64,000 bases of DNA from Branchiostoma floridae (taxonomy: Eukaryota > Chordata > Leptocardii > Amphioxiformes > Branchiostomatidae), in the NCBI RefSeq assembly GCF_000003815.2, contig NW_023365716.1:472002-536001 (forward strand), given 5' to 3'. Below, one piece after another: positions 36,562-50,140 of this stretch (position 1 is the first letter of the stretch; the number at the start of each line of letters is the position of its first letter). The notes below the pieces were generated by a model. It saw nothing but the letters and a program-made list of their open reading frames with translations, ran no database searches and was not told the DNA's origin. The position numbers and the translations under genes were made by a program.

Positions 36562-37910
36562 AAAACAGGGCAAAACAAAATGGCGTCCGCCTGGTCTAGA
36601 TGACGTCATAAAGTACCAGGGTGTAGAAAGATGGCGGCGCCCTGGCTTATTTCATGAGGGATTCTATATTGATTTTAAACGCGTCAAGACTTCGATGTAA
36701 AGTATTGATACTGTGCGAGGAACTTATTGGATTCGGTCATCAGAAGAACTAACATTGCTGATAAGGAAGCTTCTTTTTTTAGGCAACTACAACTGTAATC
36801 AACTGATATTACCGTCATTAAAATATTACAAAGGAAAGATTGGAGTAGGACACGTTGTACTTGTTGCTTCAAAGAGATAAATGACTCCTAATTGGACAAA
36901 GAGTCCCGACGACAATAAAAAAATAGGGATGCAGAGTTTTGATAAGTATAATGTTTATTTGTAAAGTTCCTATATCAAACTCATAACAAAACTAATGTAG
37001 TGCGTCTGATAATTATAAATCACGTGTATCTTATGTATCCAGTATGAAATATGTATCCAGCTGGAAGTATGTAACGAGGAACTATTTACAGTTAATTTCT
37101 GACCACCACCTCTAATATTAGTGCTTTGGACCTTAACTCAACATACATAGTTGTATAGTGGTATGGTTAAAAGTAAGATTCCATATGACATAATTTGCTA
37201 ACAAAGAAACGTAATTATACGTGCATTCAATGAAAAAAAGCTCAAAATGCGCACATTTCCTCTTAACAATAAAGTGCGTACGCGAATAAGTAATCTGTTC
37301 TATCTGCCGATTGTCTAGTCAAATTGAAAATACCTTTTGTATGCACTATTCACCAAGTGTTCTTATAAAATGCATATACACAGGTATATATAGAGATACT
37401 TACTGGGTTATCTAAGATTCTGTTTCAGAGTCATGATTATTAACCTGTAAAACATTTGCACCTTCGCATTACGAGCCAAACGAAATTGACTCTTTCAGAG
37501 ATGAAAAGGCGTATACTTTAAACAAAAGGAATACGAAATGTAGAGTAACAGAACCCCAGCTCTTAATTGCTGTAGCCCCCCTCCCCACACACAATTTTCT
37601 TCTCTGAACGACTAGCAGCATGCTTATAACGTATTGATGATGAAAACTGTATCTTTCATGGCCTAACCGCATGATAAAATATAATCTTTACAATCTATAC
37701 AAGCTCCTGAAATCTCCGTGTAAGACAATTGTACCTTGGGTACACGATTCAATATGGCATTAGGAACGCTCACATGTTTTCTTTATTCTTAATTTCCAAA
37801 ATGTACCCTAACCCTGAAGGCAGAATTGGTGAAGTTTAATGATTTTGATTTCAGTATAGGTTAATAACTAATGTCTAATAACAAAATATCAAAGTTTCTG
37901 TTATTGAATA
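36562..37910. other. Tail-to-tail intergenic stretch between A2 and B2
   Basis: 3' UTRs and spacer, homologous to 4818-6014. A minus-strand AATAAA (37797-37792), 114 bp beyond the B2 stop, is a plausible polyadenylation signal. No further gene seen. Confidence 0.7.
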
Positions 37911-40900
37911 CTAACTTGCTGTAGCCCCCTCCTCAGACATTTCTTCCTCCACTATGAGGCTTGCAGCAAACTTATCACATGTTTTAAGGACTGAGTGGAA
38001 CTTGACACATGCCCTTTCACCTTTGGCCTCCAGAATGTCCAGCAGCTCGCGCGCTGCATCCTGGGGGGTCCTGGCAGCCCGGATGCGGTCGTTCTCGTCC
38101 AAGTTGATGACGTCATCAGCGCGGAGGTGGTCCAGGATGGGGTTGATGTGACGTAAGGTCTCCACCAGCTCCGGCCTCTTCCGGGCTACCCGTCCCAGCA
38201 TGCCTGTCGTGGGGCAAAAGGAAACTGTCAGTAATTCTTTTGACCAACTTGGAAAGCATGGATCTCACTTCGATTTCTGCAACCGCCACAAAACAAACAA
38301 AGAATAACATTTGTCTTAAAATGAATGGGTTTTCAAGCCGAAGCAATAATATTGTAATCTTAAGCTATTTGAGAATAATTAGGATTCTAAGGCCGTCCGT
38401 AAACTCACCTTTCAGGCTGCTGAGCTGTATCAGCAGATCCTTGACATCTTCCGGAATGTTCCTCTTAGGATGGATGACGTCTCTGCCCTCCTCGGCCGCC
38501 GCCTCCACCTCTTCCCTGCTATAGGCGTGAGGCTGCGGTCTGTGTTCCCGGAGGTCCAGGTCGCTGAGCACCATGTCCCGTGACCTGGCTCCGGGGCTGG
38601 TCTCGTGCAGCAGGCGGTACGTCATATCATTTAGGAGGTCCATTAGAGATGCGCAATGCTCCCTGATGCCTTTCGTGCTCCTGACGAAGATGTTGAGCTG
38701 CCTCTTGTCCTGTGTGATCTGGAGCAGCGCTTCGGCCTTCCCGTCGGTACATTTGGCGCTGTTCTTCCACAGGAGAGGCCGGCTGAGCTTGTCCGGATGC
38801 GCCTGCATCAGCAGCGTCTGCAGCCGCGGGAACAGGTCGCACGAGAAGCTGTCGATCTCCGTGCGGCCTTGGATCTGCAGACCGAAGTAGACAGCCTTGC
38901 TGGACACAGGAGACCACGCCGCCTCTTCCATCTCCTGCTGCAGCAGGCTGGGGATGATGAAGGTGCGATCGTCGTACGTGTGGCAGAGCTGGAAGTCCTG
39001 GAGAAGTTTGATCAGCAGAGGGATGTCGGCAACGGCATTGAAGACACGTGTCAGCTCCTCAAGGGTGACGTAATCGTCAGCAGTCCTCTCAACCTTGTCA
39101 ATTGGGAAGTTGTCTGGAGCAAGCAGGGATCCGAAAACGGATGTGAACAGCCACTGGGGGTCCAACACTACCAACGAGTCAGCTTCGCGGCGAAGGTAGA
39201 TGATCTAAGTGAAATATTTGAGCAAATGGTAGACGAAAATGTAATTTTTTTTCACTTGAGATAACAGTTACTCAAGCAACGGAATGGATTTATAACTATT
39301 GATTGTAACTGTCATCATGCGAATCTTCACACAGATTAGGGATATTCGATATATTAAAGAATGTGTATTGAATATTGCACTCCTTTGATTATATGTCTGT
39401 TTGTACAATGCGTATAAGTTTCACATAGCTGAAATTGATTTTGGGATTACTTCCGCCAAATGAAGATTGAAAAAAACATCCCGGCTACAGTCCCTACTTT
39501 TCTCAGGACCGTAACCAAAAATATAACATTTTCCCTATGCTGTACCTAGTCCCTCGACATGTACTAGTGGTTGGAGAAAACTGTTACACAGATATTTTGT
39601 CGGTTGTTCCTACCATGTCAGGGGTTAAAAAGGAGAGTGTTATAATAATGCTGTTGAAGTTGATTTTTTAAAAGCCACAAAAGTCCCTCAGAGAACACTC
39701 AAAACGTTACTTCGCAAGGACCTAAATAGCAAATCTTCTTGACGTTTTCCATTAATAAAAAAAGACACGAACAAACCTCCCCTTCATCGTGAAGATACGA
39801 TGACGCCAGATGTATGATACGTGACTCAAGGGTGCCATACGTTGCCTGCCTGACAGCTGTTAGGAAGTCCTGCCATTCCATCACTGGAAACATCTTTCCG
39901 TCCTGCCTCCGGCTTTCAATCATTTTCAACAACTGGACACAAACCTTTGGGACCTGTGGTCTTTGCTGTGAATATTCGAAATGTAGTTATAGTTATGCTA
40001 TGCAAACCTAAAGTAATGAGTTTATGCCAAAAATAAATACTTTCAAAACTTTCTGTTTAGTACCTTCAGCATGTCGTTCCTAAACGTTCTCAGCACCTCT
40101 CGTAGCCGCTGTATCTCACGGGACCCCGCCTCCAGGCAGTTGATGAGAAACACCTCCAGTGACACAATCAGTGACTCCTCGAACAGTTTCCTGTAGTGTT
40201 CCACCAGAGCTTTAGCCCGGCGCATACCTACAGGTAGAAATCGTATTGATATTGCACACATACTACGTGTGGGTCTAATATTTACTTAATTTGACCAATT
40301 GCAAGGAAGCAAAAGAATCAAGCACTATAAAATATATCAACATAAGCCCACTCTGAATTCACCTCACCTGCTTCCTGGTCCTGTAGCTTGTCCGCATGGC
40401 TGGCGATCAGGACAATCCGGGGTTTGTTGGTGGGATCTGCGTTACTGCAGTGGATGAAGCTCAGCCAACCGTGGACCTGCGAATAAAAGAACATTTCACT
40501 TACTTAAAAGGTACTATATAATTATAGAAAACAGTAAAGTGTATCAATTTGTCTCAGAATTTGAAGCAAAGCAGTTTGTCTTAAACAGGCATCTCTACCA
40601 GTGCTTTAATCATAGATATTTGTCTCCACTCCCAAATCAGCATTAGCACTAAGACAATGAGCTGTTGTCTTTCATGCAAATTGCAAACATTGTTCAAAGG
40701 TTATCCTACCTGCCGTTTCTGTACCTCCTCCCCATCCGTGATTTTGTAGACGACAGGAAAGATGGCGTTAGTGGTGCGGAGCAGCATGGCGTGTGTGACG
40801 TAGAACTGCGCCTGTCCTGCGAAGTCATGCAGACTGAGTCTCCCGATTCCCCGCACGGGTTTGCTGGATACATGCACCCCCGGGGTGGGGTTAAAGACGT

Positions 40901-43900
40901 CTTGTCTTCTGACCCTCCTCTTTATGTTCCAGAAAGCAACAACGATGACGCCCGTCTGGAATTTTTTGTAATTTCAATGATTTGCAATGACGTCAGAGTC
41001 TGAATCATTAAACGCTGTGGAATTCACTGCACTTTATAAATGTAAAATATATTGATACATTTTGTCAAAATAGTTTATCATAACGTTTGCCCTGTTTATT
41101 TATCATTGATTGAATTGGTTGTTTTTTACCTTTTTCAGAATCTTTCGCAAAGATGTTTTGCCGACCTGCCCGTCTCCACAGAGAAACAGTTTGACTGTTG
41201 TCCCCTCCTCAGACCCCACGGATGAGACCAGCTCGCTGTACTCCGCCTGCTTCCGTGTTTCTGTCTGGGGGATGAGTGAACGGTTAATTTTTTGTCAGGT
41301 GATCAGTTGCCATTCAAATGATTCGATGTACCAATAACTTGAAAGACAAAGATCTATCTTGAAAAAGTTTGCTCTGTTGCGATATGAACAATAGCATTAC
41401 GATAAAATTTATCTGTCGTGCGTGTGGTTTGCTATGTGACTGTGTGACCATTAAAAGATGTTATCGCAGTTCTACCGTATCTTGTATGAAATCCTGCTTG
41501 GACGGAACAGGAGATTTAATCTTCATCTGCAGTTCACAGTGAGATAGTTATGAGGAGCTGCACAGCTTACCTCCAGCAGTAGCCGTGTATCTTTGCCCAG
41601 TCCCCAAGCATCGTCAACCGGGCGCGTGTTGTTCTGAAATCAGATAATGGAGAACTTTCAGACGTGTTAAACCAATCTGCACATTGAATCCTCCTGTAAG
41701 AAAACGTGAGAGTAGTCAAGTGAATATAGACATATTTGTAACGTTTCTATCCCATTCATAACCCTGTTGGGATGACATCTGCGCTACCTGGAATGAGGCG
41801 AAGCCATGATGGCAACCTTGATAAAATATGGCGAGCTGCTAATGCAAAATAGCTTATTCAGTTTATTAGCATTTAACCCTCAAACCACCGTATGGGGTCA
41901 AACTGACCCCAGGCGTATATTAATATGTGTTATTATCGCATTTCTGGTCGAAAACAAATTTCCTCTTATGAGTATGTTTGTGTATATGTCTTATAACTAT
42001 GTTTTTACCAAGATTGGCTCATTGTTGATTAAGTTATCGTAGAAAGTTTATGCATGGTCATGTGGGGTCAAAACTGACACCAGTATTGATTTAAACAAAC
42101 TTTTGAGACCTACACATAAGCAACTTATCATATGATCACGAAATTTTCAGAGAATGATGTACATGTGAAACAGAATTATGGTAACAACTTTTTCTGTCAT
42201 TATCATGTTATATGACGACGTTATGACGCCATCTAGCTAATATCGGCCGCCATATTAGATTTTGACCGATGACGTAATCAAATTAGCATAAATTATGAAC
42301 ATTGAATTATGAAATTTACATTGAATTCGAAAAGATGTCATGAACAAGTGTGGTTTGCCAAGAAAATCTTAAAACTTGAATGTTTAAGCCAAATTTAGAA
42401 AATTTCGTAATAAATGTCCCTGTCAGAATTCCGTTGCCATGGCAACATGAAAACTGATGAAATTTTTTTTATTCAATTAAAATGTTTTCTATTAACAATT
42501 TCTGAAAAGTAACCAAGTTTTGTGGCCCTAGCATAAGCCACTCAGGGGCTATGCGGCATTGAATTTGGTGCAGGCATAATAAAAAACCTACCAGATCTGA
42601 ATAGCGTTAGTGCAAATATGGTCCTCAAGATCTTTTGCATAAATTATGATAATGATTGAATTATTTTCACCTTATTATGTCAAACTGTCCAACATAGATT
42701 AAGGAAACTTAACATATATACAAATCACAAAAAAAGACACCCAAAAAGCTGTATTTGTACAAAACACTATATATATGGGGTCAGTTTTGACCCATACGGC
42801 AATCTACGTCACAAAAAAGGAACGGTGGTTTGAGGGTTAACACATTAATTAGATCTTACCTTGTTAGTCACATTGAGATCAGCTCTGTTCTTAATGAGCA
42901 GCTCTACAACCTTGTCATGGCCTCCTTCACACGCTTTATGCAGACCTGTGTCTCCATTCTGTAACACAACAGTTAAAGCAATGCTTAAATCAAAGGTCTG
43001 GTCATAAGCGGATACCTTTTAATATCAGACTTTTTGGACCAACCACAAACCCTCATTTTTATAGTTTATACAGCCAGACTGTCATAACCGTGATGGGTAT
43101 ACAATGATTGATTACGAAAACACAATTTAAATACGTTATACAGTCATGACGTTATATGCTTGGTTGTTAAGAATTACAATGACCTCCCCTACACGCTTCA
43201 TGCAGAATTGTGTCTTCGTTTTGAAACAGAACAGTTAAAGCATTGTCAACAAAAAATGTCTGATCATGAGCGGATACCTTGTCATATCACATGGTCAGGT
43301 TGTGTGGATCAATCACAAACCAAAATGTCTATCAATCATACAGCCATAACGACATGATAATAGTTAATGAAGACGGAGGCCGTGTATCAATCAACAAAAT
43401 GAAAATATTTTTAAGGTGAAGTTAATCTCTTTATCTAAAGACGTGCCTTGCCTCAGCTCACTTTTTGTGTCTTCTTGAATGAGCTATATAAACAATAACG
43501 TCAATGACCCGTTCTTGACTTGACGTTTGCGGTGACCTAACACCTGCTCAGTGATTTATAACCACCCAGGGAGCGAAGGCGTTTTGACACCGTAACTGCT
43601 TCAGGTGGGTCATTAACCTTGAATTAATTCAATTAATCTGCAGTTTTGTTATAGGCCCTTAGTTAACGTTCTTACCTTGTTAGTCACATTGAGATCAGCT
43701 CCGTTCTCGATGAGCAGCTCCACAACCTTGTCATGACCTCCTGCACACGCGTAATGCAGACCTGTCCATCCATGCTGTAACACAACAGTTAAAGCAATGC
43801 TTAAATCAAAGGTCTGGTCATAAGCGGATACCTTATAATATAAGACGTTTTGGACCAACCACAAACCCTCAATTTTTACAGTTCATACAGCCAGAATGTC

Positions 43901-46900
43901 ATAAACCTGATGGGTATAGAATGATTGATTACGAAACCACAATCTAAATAAGTTATACAGTCATGACGTTATATGTTTGGTTGTTAAGAATTATAATGAC
44001 CTCCCCTACACGCTTTGTGCAGAATTGTGTCTTCTCTTTGTAAAACATCAGTTAAAGTATTTTCTAAAAGGAATTTCTGCTCATGAGCGGATACCTTATA
44101 ATATCAGATAGTCAGGTTGTGTGGATCGATCACAAATCACAATGTCTATCGGTTATACAGTCATAACGCCATGAGCATGGTTAATGAAGACGGAGGCCGT
44201 GTATCAATCAATAATGGGTCAATAATGCAGACTTGAATCAATGACGGCGAAGGATTCGGTTATCATCATGACATAACAGAAGGTTCTACTTTATTAAAAT
44301 GCACATTTAAGTCATTTACAATAAAATGAAAACATTCTAAAAATAAAGTTTCTATCTTTATCTAAAGACGCGCCTTGCCCCAGCTCACTTCTTTTCGTCT
44401 TCTTGAATTAGCTATGCAAATAATTTTAACGTAAATGACCCGTTTTCCCCCCTATGTTTGCAGTGACCTAACACCTGCTCAGTGATATATAACCACCCAG
44501 GGAGCGAAGACGTTCTGACACTGTAACCGCTTCAGGCGGGTCATTAACCTTTAAATAGTTTAATTAATCTGCAGTTTTGTTATAGGCCGTTAGTTTACGT
44601 TTTTACCTTGTTAGTCACATTGACGTCAGCCCCGTTCTTGATGAGCAGCTCCACAACCTTGTAATGACCTCCAACACACGCGTAATGCAGACCTATGTCT
44701 CCGTCCTGTAACACAACAGTTAAAGCGATGCTTAATAACACAACAGTTAAAGCGATGCTTAAACCAAAGTTCTGGTCATAAGCGGATACCTTATAATATC
44801 AGACTTTTTGGACCAACCACAAAACCTTATTCTATGGTTCATACAGCCAGAATGTCATTACCCTGATGGGTATACAATGATTGATTACGAAACCACAATT
44901 TAAATAAGTTATTTACTTGGTTGTTAAAAATTGTAATGACCTTTCCTACATGCTTCATGCAGAATTGTGTCTTCGATTTGTAACACAACAGTTAAAGCAT
45001 TGTCAACAAGAAATGTCTGATCATGAGCGGGTACCTTGTAATGTCACATGATCAGGTTGTGTGGATCGATCACAAACCACAATGTCTATCGGTTATACAG
45101 TCATAACGCCATGAGCATAGTTAATGAAGACGGAGACCATGTATCAATCAATAATTGGTCAATAATGCAGACTTGAATCAATGAAAGTAAAGGATTCGGT
45201 TATTATCATAACAGCTACGGCCGCGTGGCGCGTTGGTACACCCGAACCCTCGATCTCGGAAGTTAAGCAACGCGCGGTCCGGATAGTGCTTGGATGGGGG
45301 ACCAACCAAGGACGTCCGGATTGCTGTAGCCTCAAGAATTTTTCCACGAAATCGTCTTCCTAGAGGGACGTAAAACGGGGGTCCCGTGCTCGAGGAGGTG
45401 CCTCGACCACGTTAAACAGCCTCATTACCCTCACTCTGGGTACCTACTGGCTGGCAAAATACACCAGATGATTATCATAACAGGATTCGATTATCATTTT
45501 AACATAACAGGAGGATCTACTTTATCAAAATGCATGTTTAAATCATTTGCAACGACATGAAAATATTCTTAAGATGAAGTTTCTATCTTTATCTAAAGAC
45601 GTGCCTTGTCTCAGCTGACTTCATGGTGTCTTCTAGAAATTAGCTATATAAACAATAACGTCAATGACCCGTTTTTGACTTGGCCTTTGCAGTCACCTAA
45701 CACCTGCTCAGTGATCTATAAACACCCAGGGAGCGAAGGCGTTTTGACACCGTAACCGCTTCAGGTGGGTCATTAACTTTTAATTAATTTAATCAATCTG
45801 CAGTTTTGTTATAGGCCGTTAATTTACGTTCTTACATTGTTAGTCACATTGAGATTAGCTCCGTTCTTGATGAGCAGCTCCACAATCTTGTCATGACCTT
45901 CATCACACGCTTTATGCAGACCTGTGTCTCCGTGCTATAACACAACAGTTAAATCATTGTCAACAAGAAATGTCTGATCATGAGCGGATACCTTGTAATA
46001 TCACATAGTCAGGTTGTGTGGATCTATCACAAACTACAATGTCTGTCGGTTGTACAGTTATAACGCCATAAGCATGGTTAATGAAGACGGAGGCCGTGTA
46101 TCAATCAATAATGGGTCAATGATGCAGACTTGAATCAATGAAGGCGAAGGTTTCGGTTATTATCATAACATAACAGGAGGGTCTACTTTATTAAAATGCA
46201 CGTTTAGATCATTTCCAATGAAATGAAAATATTCGTATGATGAAGTTTCTATCTTTATCGAAAGACGTTTCTTGCCTCAGCTCACTTCAATGTGTCTTCT
46301 TTAATTAGCTATATAAACAATGACGTTAACGTCAATGACCCGTTTTTTACTTTTGTAGTGACCTAACACCTGCTCAGTGAACTATAACCACCCAGGGAAC
46401 GAAGGCGTTTTGACACCGTAATCGCTTTAGGCGGGTCATTAACATTTAATTAATTTAATTAATCTGCAGTTTTGTTATAGGCTGTCAGTTTACGTTCTTA
46501 CCCGGTTAGTCACATTGAGATCAGCTCCGTTCTTGATGAGCAGCTCAACAACATTGTCATGACCTCCCCTACACGCGTAATGCAGACCTGTCCATCCGTC
46601 CTGTAACACAACAGTTAAAGCAATGCTCACAGCAAAGTCCTGGTCATAAGCGGATACCTTGTAATATCAGACTTTTTGGACCAACTAAAAACCCTCATTT
46701 TACAGTTCATACAGCCAAAATGCCATAATCCTGATAGGTATACAATGATTGATTACGAAACCACAATTTAAATACGTTATACAGTCATGACGTTATATGC
46801 TTGGTTGTTAAGAATTGTAATGACCTCCCCTACACGCTTCATGCAGAATTGTGTCTTGGCTTTGTAACACAACAGTTAGATCATTGTCAACAAGAAAAGT

Positions 46901-49900
46901 CTTATCATGAGCGTATACCTTGTAATATCACATAGTCAGGTTGTGTGGATCGATAACAAACCACAATGTCTATCGGTTATAAAGTAATAACACTATAAAC
47001 ATAGTTAATAAAGATGGCGGCCGTGTATCAATCAATAATTGGTCAATAATGCAGACTTGATTCAATAAATTCGAAGGATTCGGTTATTATCATAACAGGA
47101 GGTTCTACTTTATTAAAATGAACGTTAAAATCATTTACAATGAAATGAAAATATTCTTAAGGTGAAGTTTCTATATTTATCTAAATATGTGCCTTGCCTC
47201 AGCTCACTTTTTGTGTCTTCTTGAAATAGCTATATAAACAATAACGTTAATGACCCGATTTTGACTTGACGTTTGCAGTGACCTAACACCTGCTCAGTGA
47301 TTTATAACCACCCAGGGAGCGAAGGCGTTTTGACACCGTAACCGCTTCAGGTGGGTCAGTAACCCTTAATTATTTAATCAATCTGCAGTTTTGTTATAGG
47401 CCGTTAATTTACGTTCTTACATTGTTAGTCACATTGAGATTAGCTCCGTTCTTGATGAGCAGCTCCACAATCTTGTCATGACCTTCATCACACGCTTTAT
47501 GCAGACCTGTGTCTCCGTGCTATAACACAACAGTTAAAGCAATGGTTAAATCAAAACTTTGGTCATAAGACCTCCCTTACACGCTTCATGCAGAATTGTG
47601 ACTTCGCTTTGTAACACAACAGTTAAATCATTGTCAACAAGAAATGTCTGATCATGAGCGGATACCTTGTAATATCACATAGGTTGTGTGGATCGATCAC
47701 AAATCAAAATGCCTGTCGGTTGTACAGTCATAACGCCATAAGCATGGTTAATGAAGACGGAGGCCGTGTATCAATCAGTAATGGGTCAATAATGTAGACT
47801 TGAACCGATGAAGGCGAACGATTCGGTTATTATCATAACAGGAGGTTCTACTTTATTAAAATGAACGTTAAAATCCTTTACAATGAATTGGACATATTCT
47901 TAAGGTAAAGTTTCTATCTAAAGTTGTGCCTTGTCTCAGCTCACTTTATGTATCTTCTTGAATTAGCTATATTAACAATAACGTCAATGACCCGTTTTTG
48001 ACTTGACGTTTGCAGTGACCTAACACCTGCTCAGTGATCTATAACCACCCAGGGAGCGAAGGCGTTTTGACACCGTAACCGCTTCAAGCGGGTCATTACC
48101 CTTTAATCAATTTAATTAATCTGCAGTTTTGTTATAGGTCGTTAGTTTACGTTCTTACCGCGTTAGTCAAATTGACGTCAGCTCCGTTCTTGATGAACAG
48201 CTCTACAACCTTGTCACGACCCCATCCACACGCTTCATGCAGACCTGTGTCTCCGGTCTGTAACACAACAGTAAAAGCAATGCTTAAATCAAAGGTCTGG
48301 CCATAAGCGGATAACCTTGTCATGACCTCTCTAACACGCTTTATGCACACCTTTGTCTATGTCCTATAACACAACAGTTAAAGCAGAGGTTAAATCAAAT
48401 GTCTGTTCATAAGCGGATACCTTGTAATATCAAACTTTTTTAACCAACCACAAAACCTCATTTTATAGTAAGTTGATACATATAGTTGATGGGTATACAA
48501 TGATTCATTACAAAGCCACAATTTAGATACATTATACAGTCATAACGTTATATGCTTGGTTGTTAATAATTGTAATGACCTACCTACACGCTTCATGCAG
48601 AATTGTGTCCTCGCTTTGTAACACATGCAACAGTTAAAGCATTGTCAACAAGAAATGTCTGATCATGAGCGGATACCTTGTAAAATCACATGGTCAGGTT
48701 GTATGAATCGATCACAAACCACAATGTCTGTCAGTTATACATGTACAGTCATAGCGCCATAAGCATGGCTAATGAAGACGGAGGCCGTGTATCAATCAAG
48801 AATGGGTCAAAATTGTAGAATTTAATCAATGAAGGCGAAGGATTCTGTTATTATCATAACATAACAGGAGGGTCTACTTTATTAAAATGTTTAAATCATT
48901 TCCAATGAAATGAAAATATTCGTATGATGAAGTTTCTATCTTTATCTAATGACCGTTTTGACTCGGCGTTTACAATGACCTAACACCTGCTCAGTGATCT
49001 ATGACCACCCCGGGAGCGAAGGCGTTACGTCTCCGTAATCGGCTAGGGTGGGTCATTAACCTTTAATGTACATTGTTATCGGCTGTTAGTTTACAATCTT
49101 ACCCAGTTAGTCACATTGACATTAGCTCCGTTCTTGATGAGCAGCTCCACAACCTTGACATGACCTCCTGCACACGCTCTATGCAGACCTGTGTCTCCGT
49201 ACTGTAACACAAGAGTTAAAGCAATGGTTACAACAAAGGCCTGATAATGAGCGAATACCTTGCACTATCACAAGGACAGCCTGTGTGCACCAATCACAAA
49301 TCTGCATTTGCAACCAGCACGTCAAATGAAGGAATAATGAAGAAAAAAAGCCGTGTGTCAATGATGGGGAGGGATTAAGTTATTATCATAACTAAACATT
49401 AATTAGCTTTACTTTTGACTTGTTAACAGTGCAATTAAACATTTATAAGCTCAGCTGTCAACCTTTATATAATTAAATTGGTCTAATCCATTGTGTCAGT
49501 TTAACTTAATCTCCAAGCAGATCCTGCGTAGCATAAGACAGTAACAAAGCTGGGGAAGGAGTTTAGCCGGCAGAGGATTACGATTAAGTTTAACTAGCTA
49601 CTTGACTATTGCAATTGAACGGCCAGGTAAAACAGCATATGATCGGTTTATCGGAGAGAAGCAAGATATCGATCTGTGGGAAGACTGGCTGTGGTCTTTA
49701 ATTGCAATTCAATCACGATGACTTTGTGAACTGTTTACGATGCATAACATAATGCTTTAAATAATAGGAACCCGCCTATTTTCGCCCAAACGCTGCGACA
49801 TTTGAAAGCCTTTTAGTGAAATCTTTTCACCGGGACCACTCTGTATCAGTCGGATTTTTCTGATTCTACATTAGTGGCTCTCTCAGTTCCCTTTTTAACG

Positions 49901-50140
49901 TAGAGGTCTCGGGGGGATGATGAAATTTGACGTTGTCACGTTACACATATGAAATAGAGTTCTCCACGAAACGTACTCGTATGTAATGGTATTGAAAATC
50001 AATCTCAAGCGAGCCTCTCCACCTTTGTCGGTGGTACTCACCTCGTCCTCTGTATTGACGTCCACTCCTGCCTCCAGCCCTCTTCGGACTTTCTCTACAT
50101 CCCCATATTTGGCAGCCTGGAGGAAGTCCCTCCGGTCCAT
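37911..50140 (-). CDS. B2: ankyrin(8)-ROC-COR-CARD protein, apparently intact, 949 aa
   Basis: Exons: 50140-50042, 49201-49103, 48257-48159, 47519-47421, 46600-46502, 45934-45836, 44705-44607, 43774-43676, 42958-42860, 41633-41571, 41264-41130, 40919-40710, 40476-40368, 40227-40064, 39965-39777, 39204-38409, 38203-37911. All junctions are GT-AG and all phases close (2850 nt). Domains: cap 1-33; eight 33-residue ankyrin repeats 34-297, one per exon; linker 298-318; ROC 319 to about 480, with P-loop GDGQVGKTSL (348-357), DFAGQ (395-399) and SHAD (459-462); COR about 480-850 (LHDEGE, VVLDPQWLFTSVFG); CARD 853-949. Inferred role: a cytosolic GTPase-regulated scaffold in which ankyrins bind a ligand or partner, ROC-COR switches state and CARD recruits other CARD proteins. 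The ATG sits 6 nt after an acceptor, so the promoter is further upstream and unidentified. Closest named architecture is DAPK1 without kinase and with CARD instead of Death. Confidence 0.88.
41877..42836. mobile_element. 960-bp piggyBac-type MITE with TTAA target duplication
   Basis: Inverted ends CCCTCAAACCACCGT, with TTAA at 41873-41876 and 42837-42840. A subterminal GGGTCAAAACTGAC-type motif repeats near both ends. No transposase frame. It lies between the last ankyrin exon and the linker exon of B2, the same intron that holds a different MITE in B1. Confidence 0.88.
42959..50041 (-). repeat. Tandem intron/exon units of the B2 ankyrin array with relic half-ankyrin exons
   Basis: Eight units of about 0.7-1.2 kb. 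The exons at 47519-47421 and 45934-45836 encode the same 33 residues (HGDTGLHKACDEGHDKIVEL...) and share the unusual acceptor GTGTTATAG, so a two-unit block was copied recently. Relic half-ankyrin exons are near 43185-43240, 44000-44050, 44940-44990, 46820-46870, 47575-47625 and 48585-48635. Another damaged ankyrin piece, with an in-frame stop, is at about 48308-48362, next to the live exon 48257-48159. Confidence 0.82.
45214..45470 (+). mobile_element. 5S rRNA-derived SINE (SINE3-like) with 13-bp TSD
   Basis: The first 119 bp (45214-45332) align along their length with 5S rRNA: complementary ends GCTACGGC and GCTGTAGCC, CGATCTCGGAAGTTAAGCA (box A region), TAGTGCTTGGATG and GGGGGACC (box C). 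The sequence is too diverged in helix II/III to be a functional 5S gene. A 138-bp unrelated tail follows. ATTATCATAACAG borders both sides (45202-45214 and 45471-45483), showing retroposition. It sits in an ankyrin-array intron of B2, antisense to the gene. Confidence 0.85.

Noticed and set aside
38656-39264. Long + strand open frame antisense to the B2 COR exon (also 58404-59021 and 6865-7176)
   Set aside because: It mirrors a conserved coding exon on the other strand, has no known domain and its ends do not match splice sites; the GC-rich codon use of the COR exon explains the open antisense frame.
1716-41264. Units 1 and 2 as two haplotypes of one locus wrongly assembled in tandem
   Set aside because: Exons differ in many residues, ankyrin number differs (6 and 8), intronic MITEs are different and the loop of the MS4A protein is remodelled, which is more than expected for alleles. 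Read depth would settle it.
45214-45332. Functional 5S rRNA gene
   Set aside because: Helix II/III bases are diverged, the sequence continues into a SINE tail without a pol III T-stretch terminator at position 120, and target-site duplications flank the whole element.
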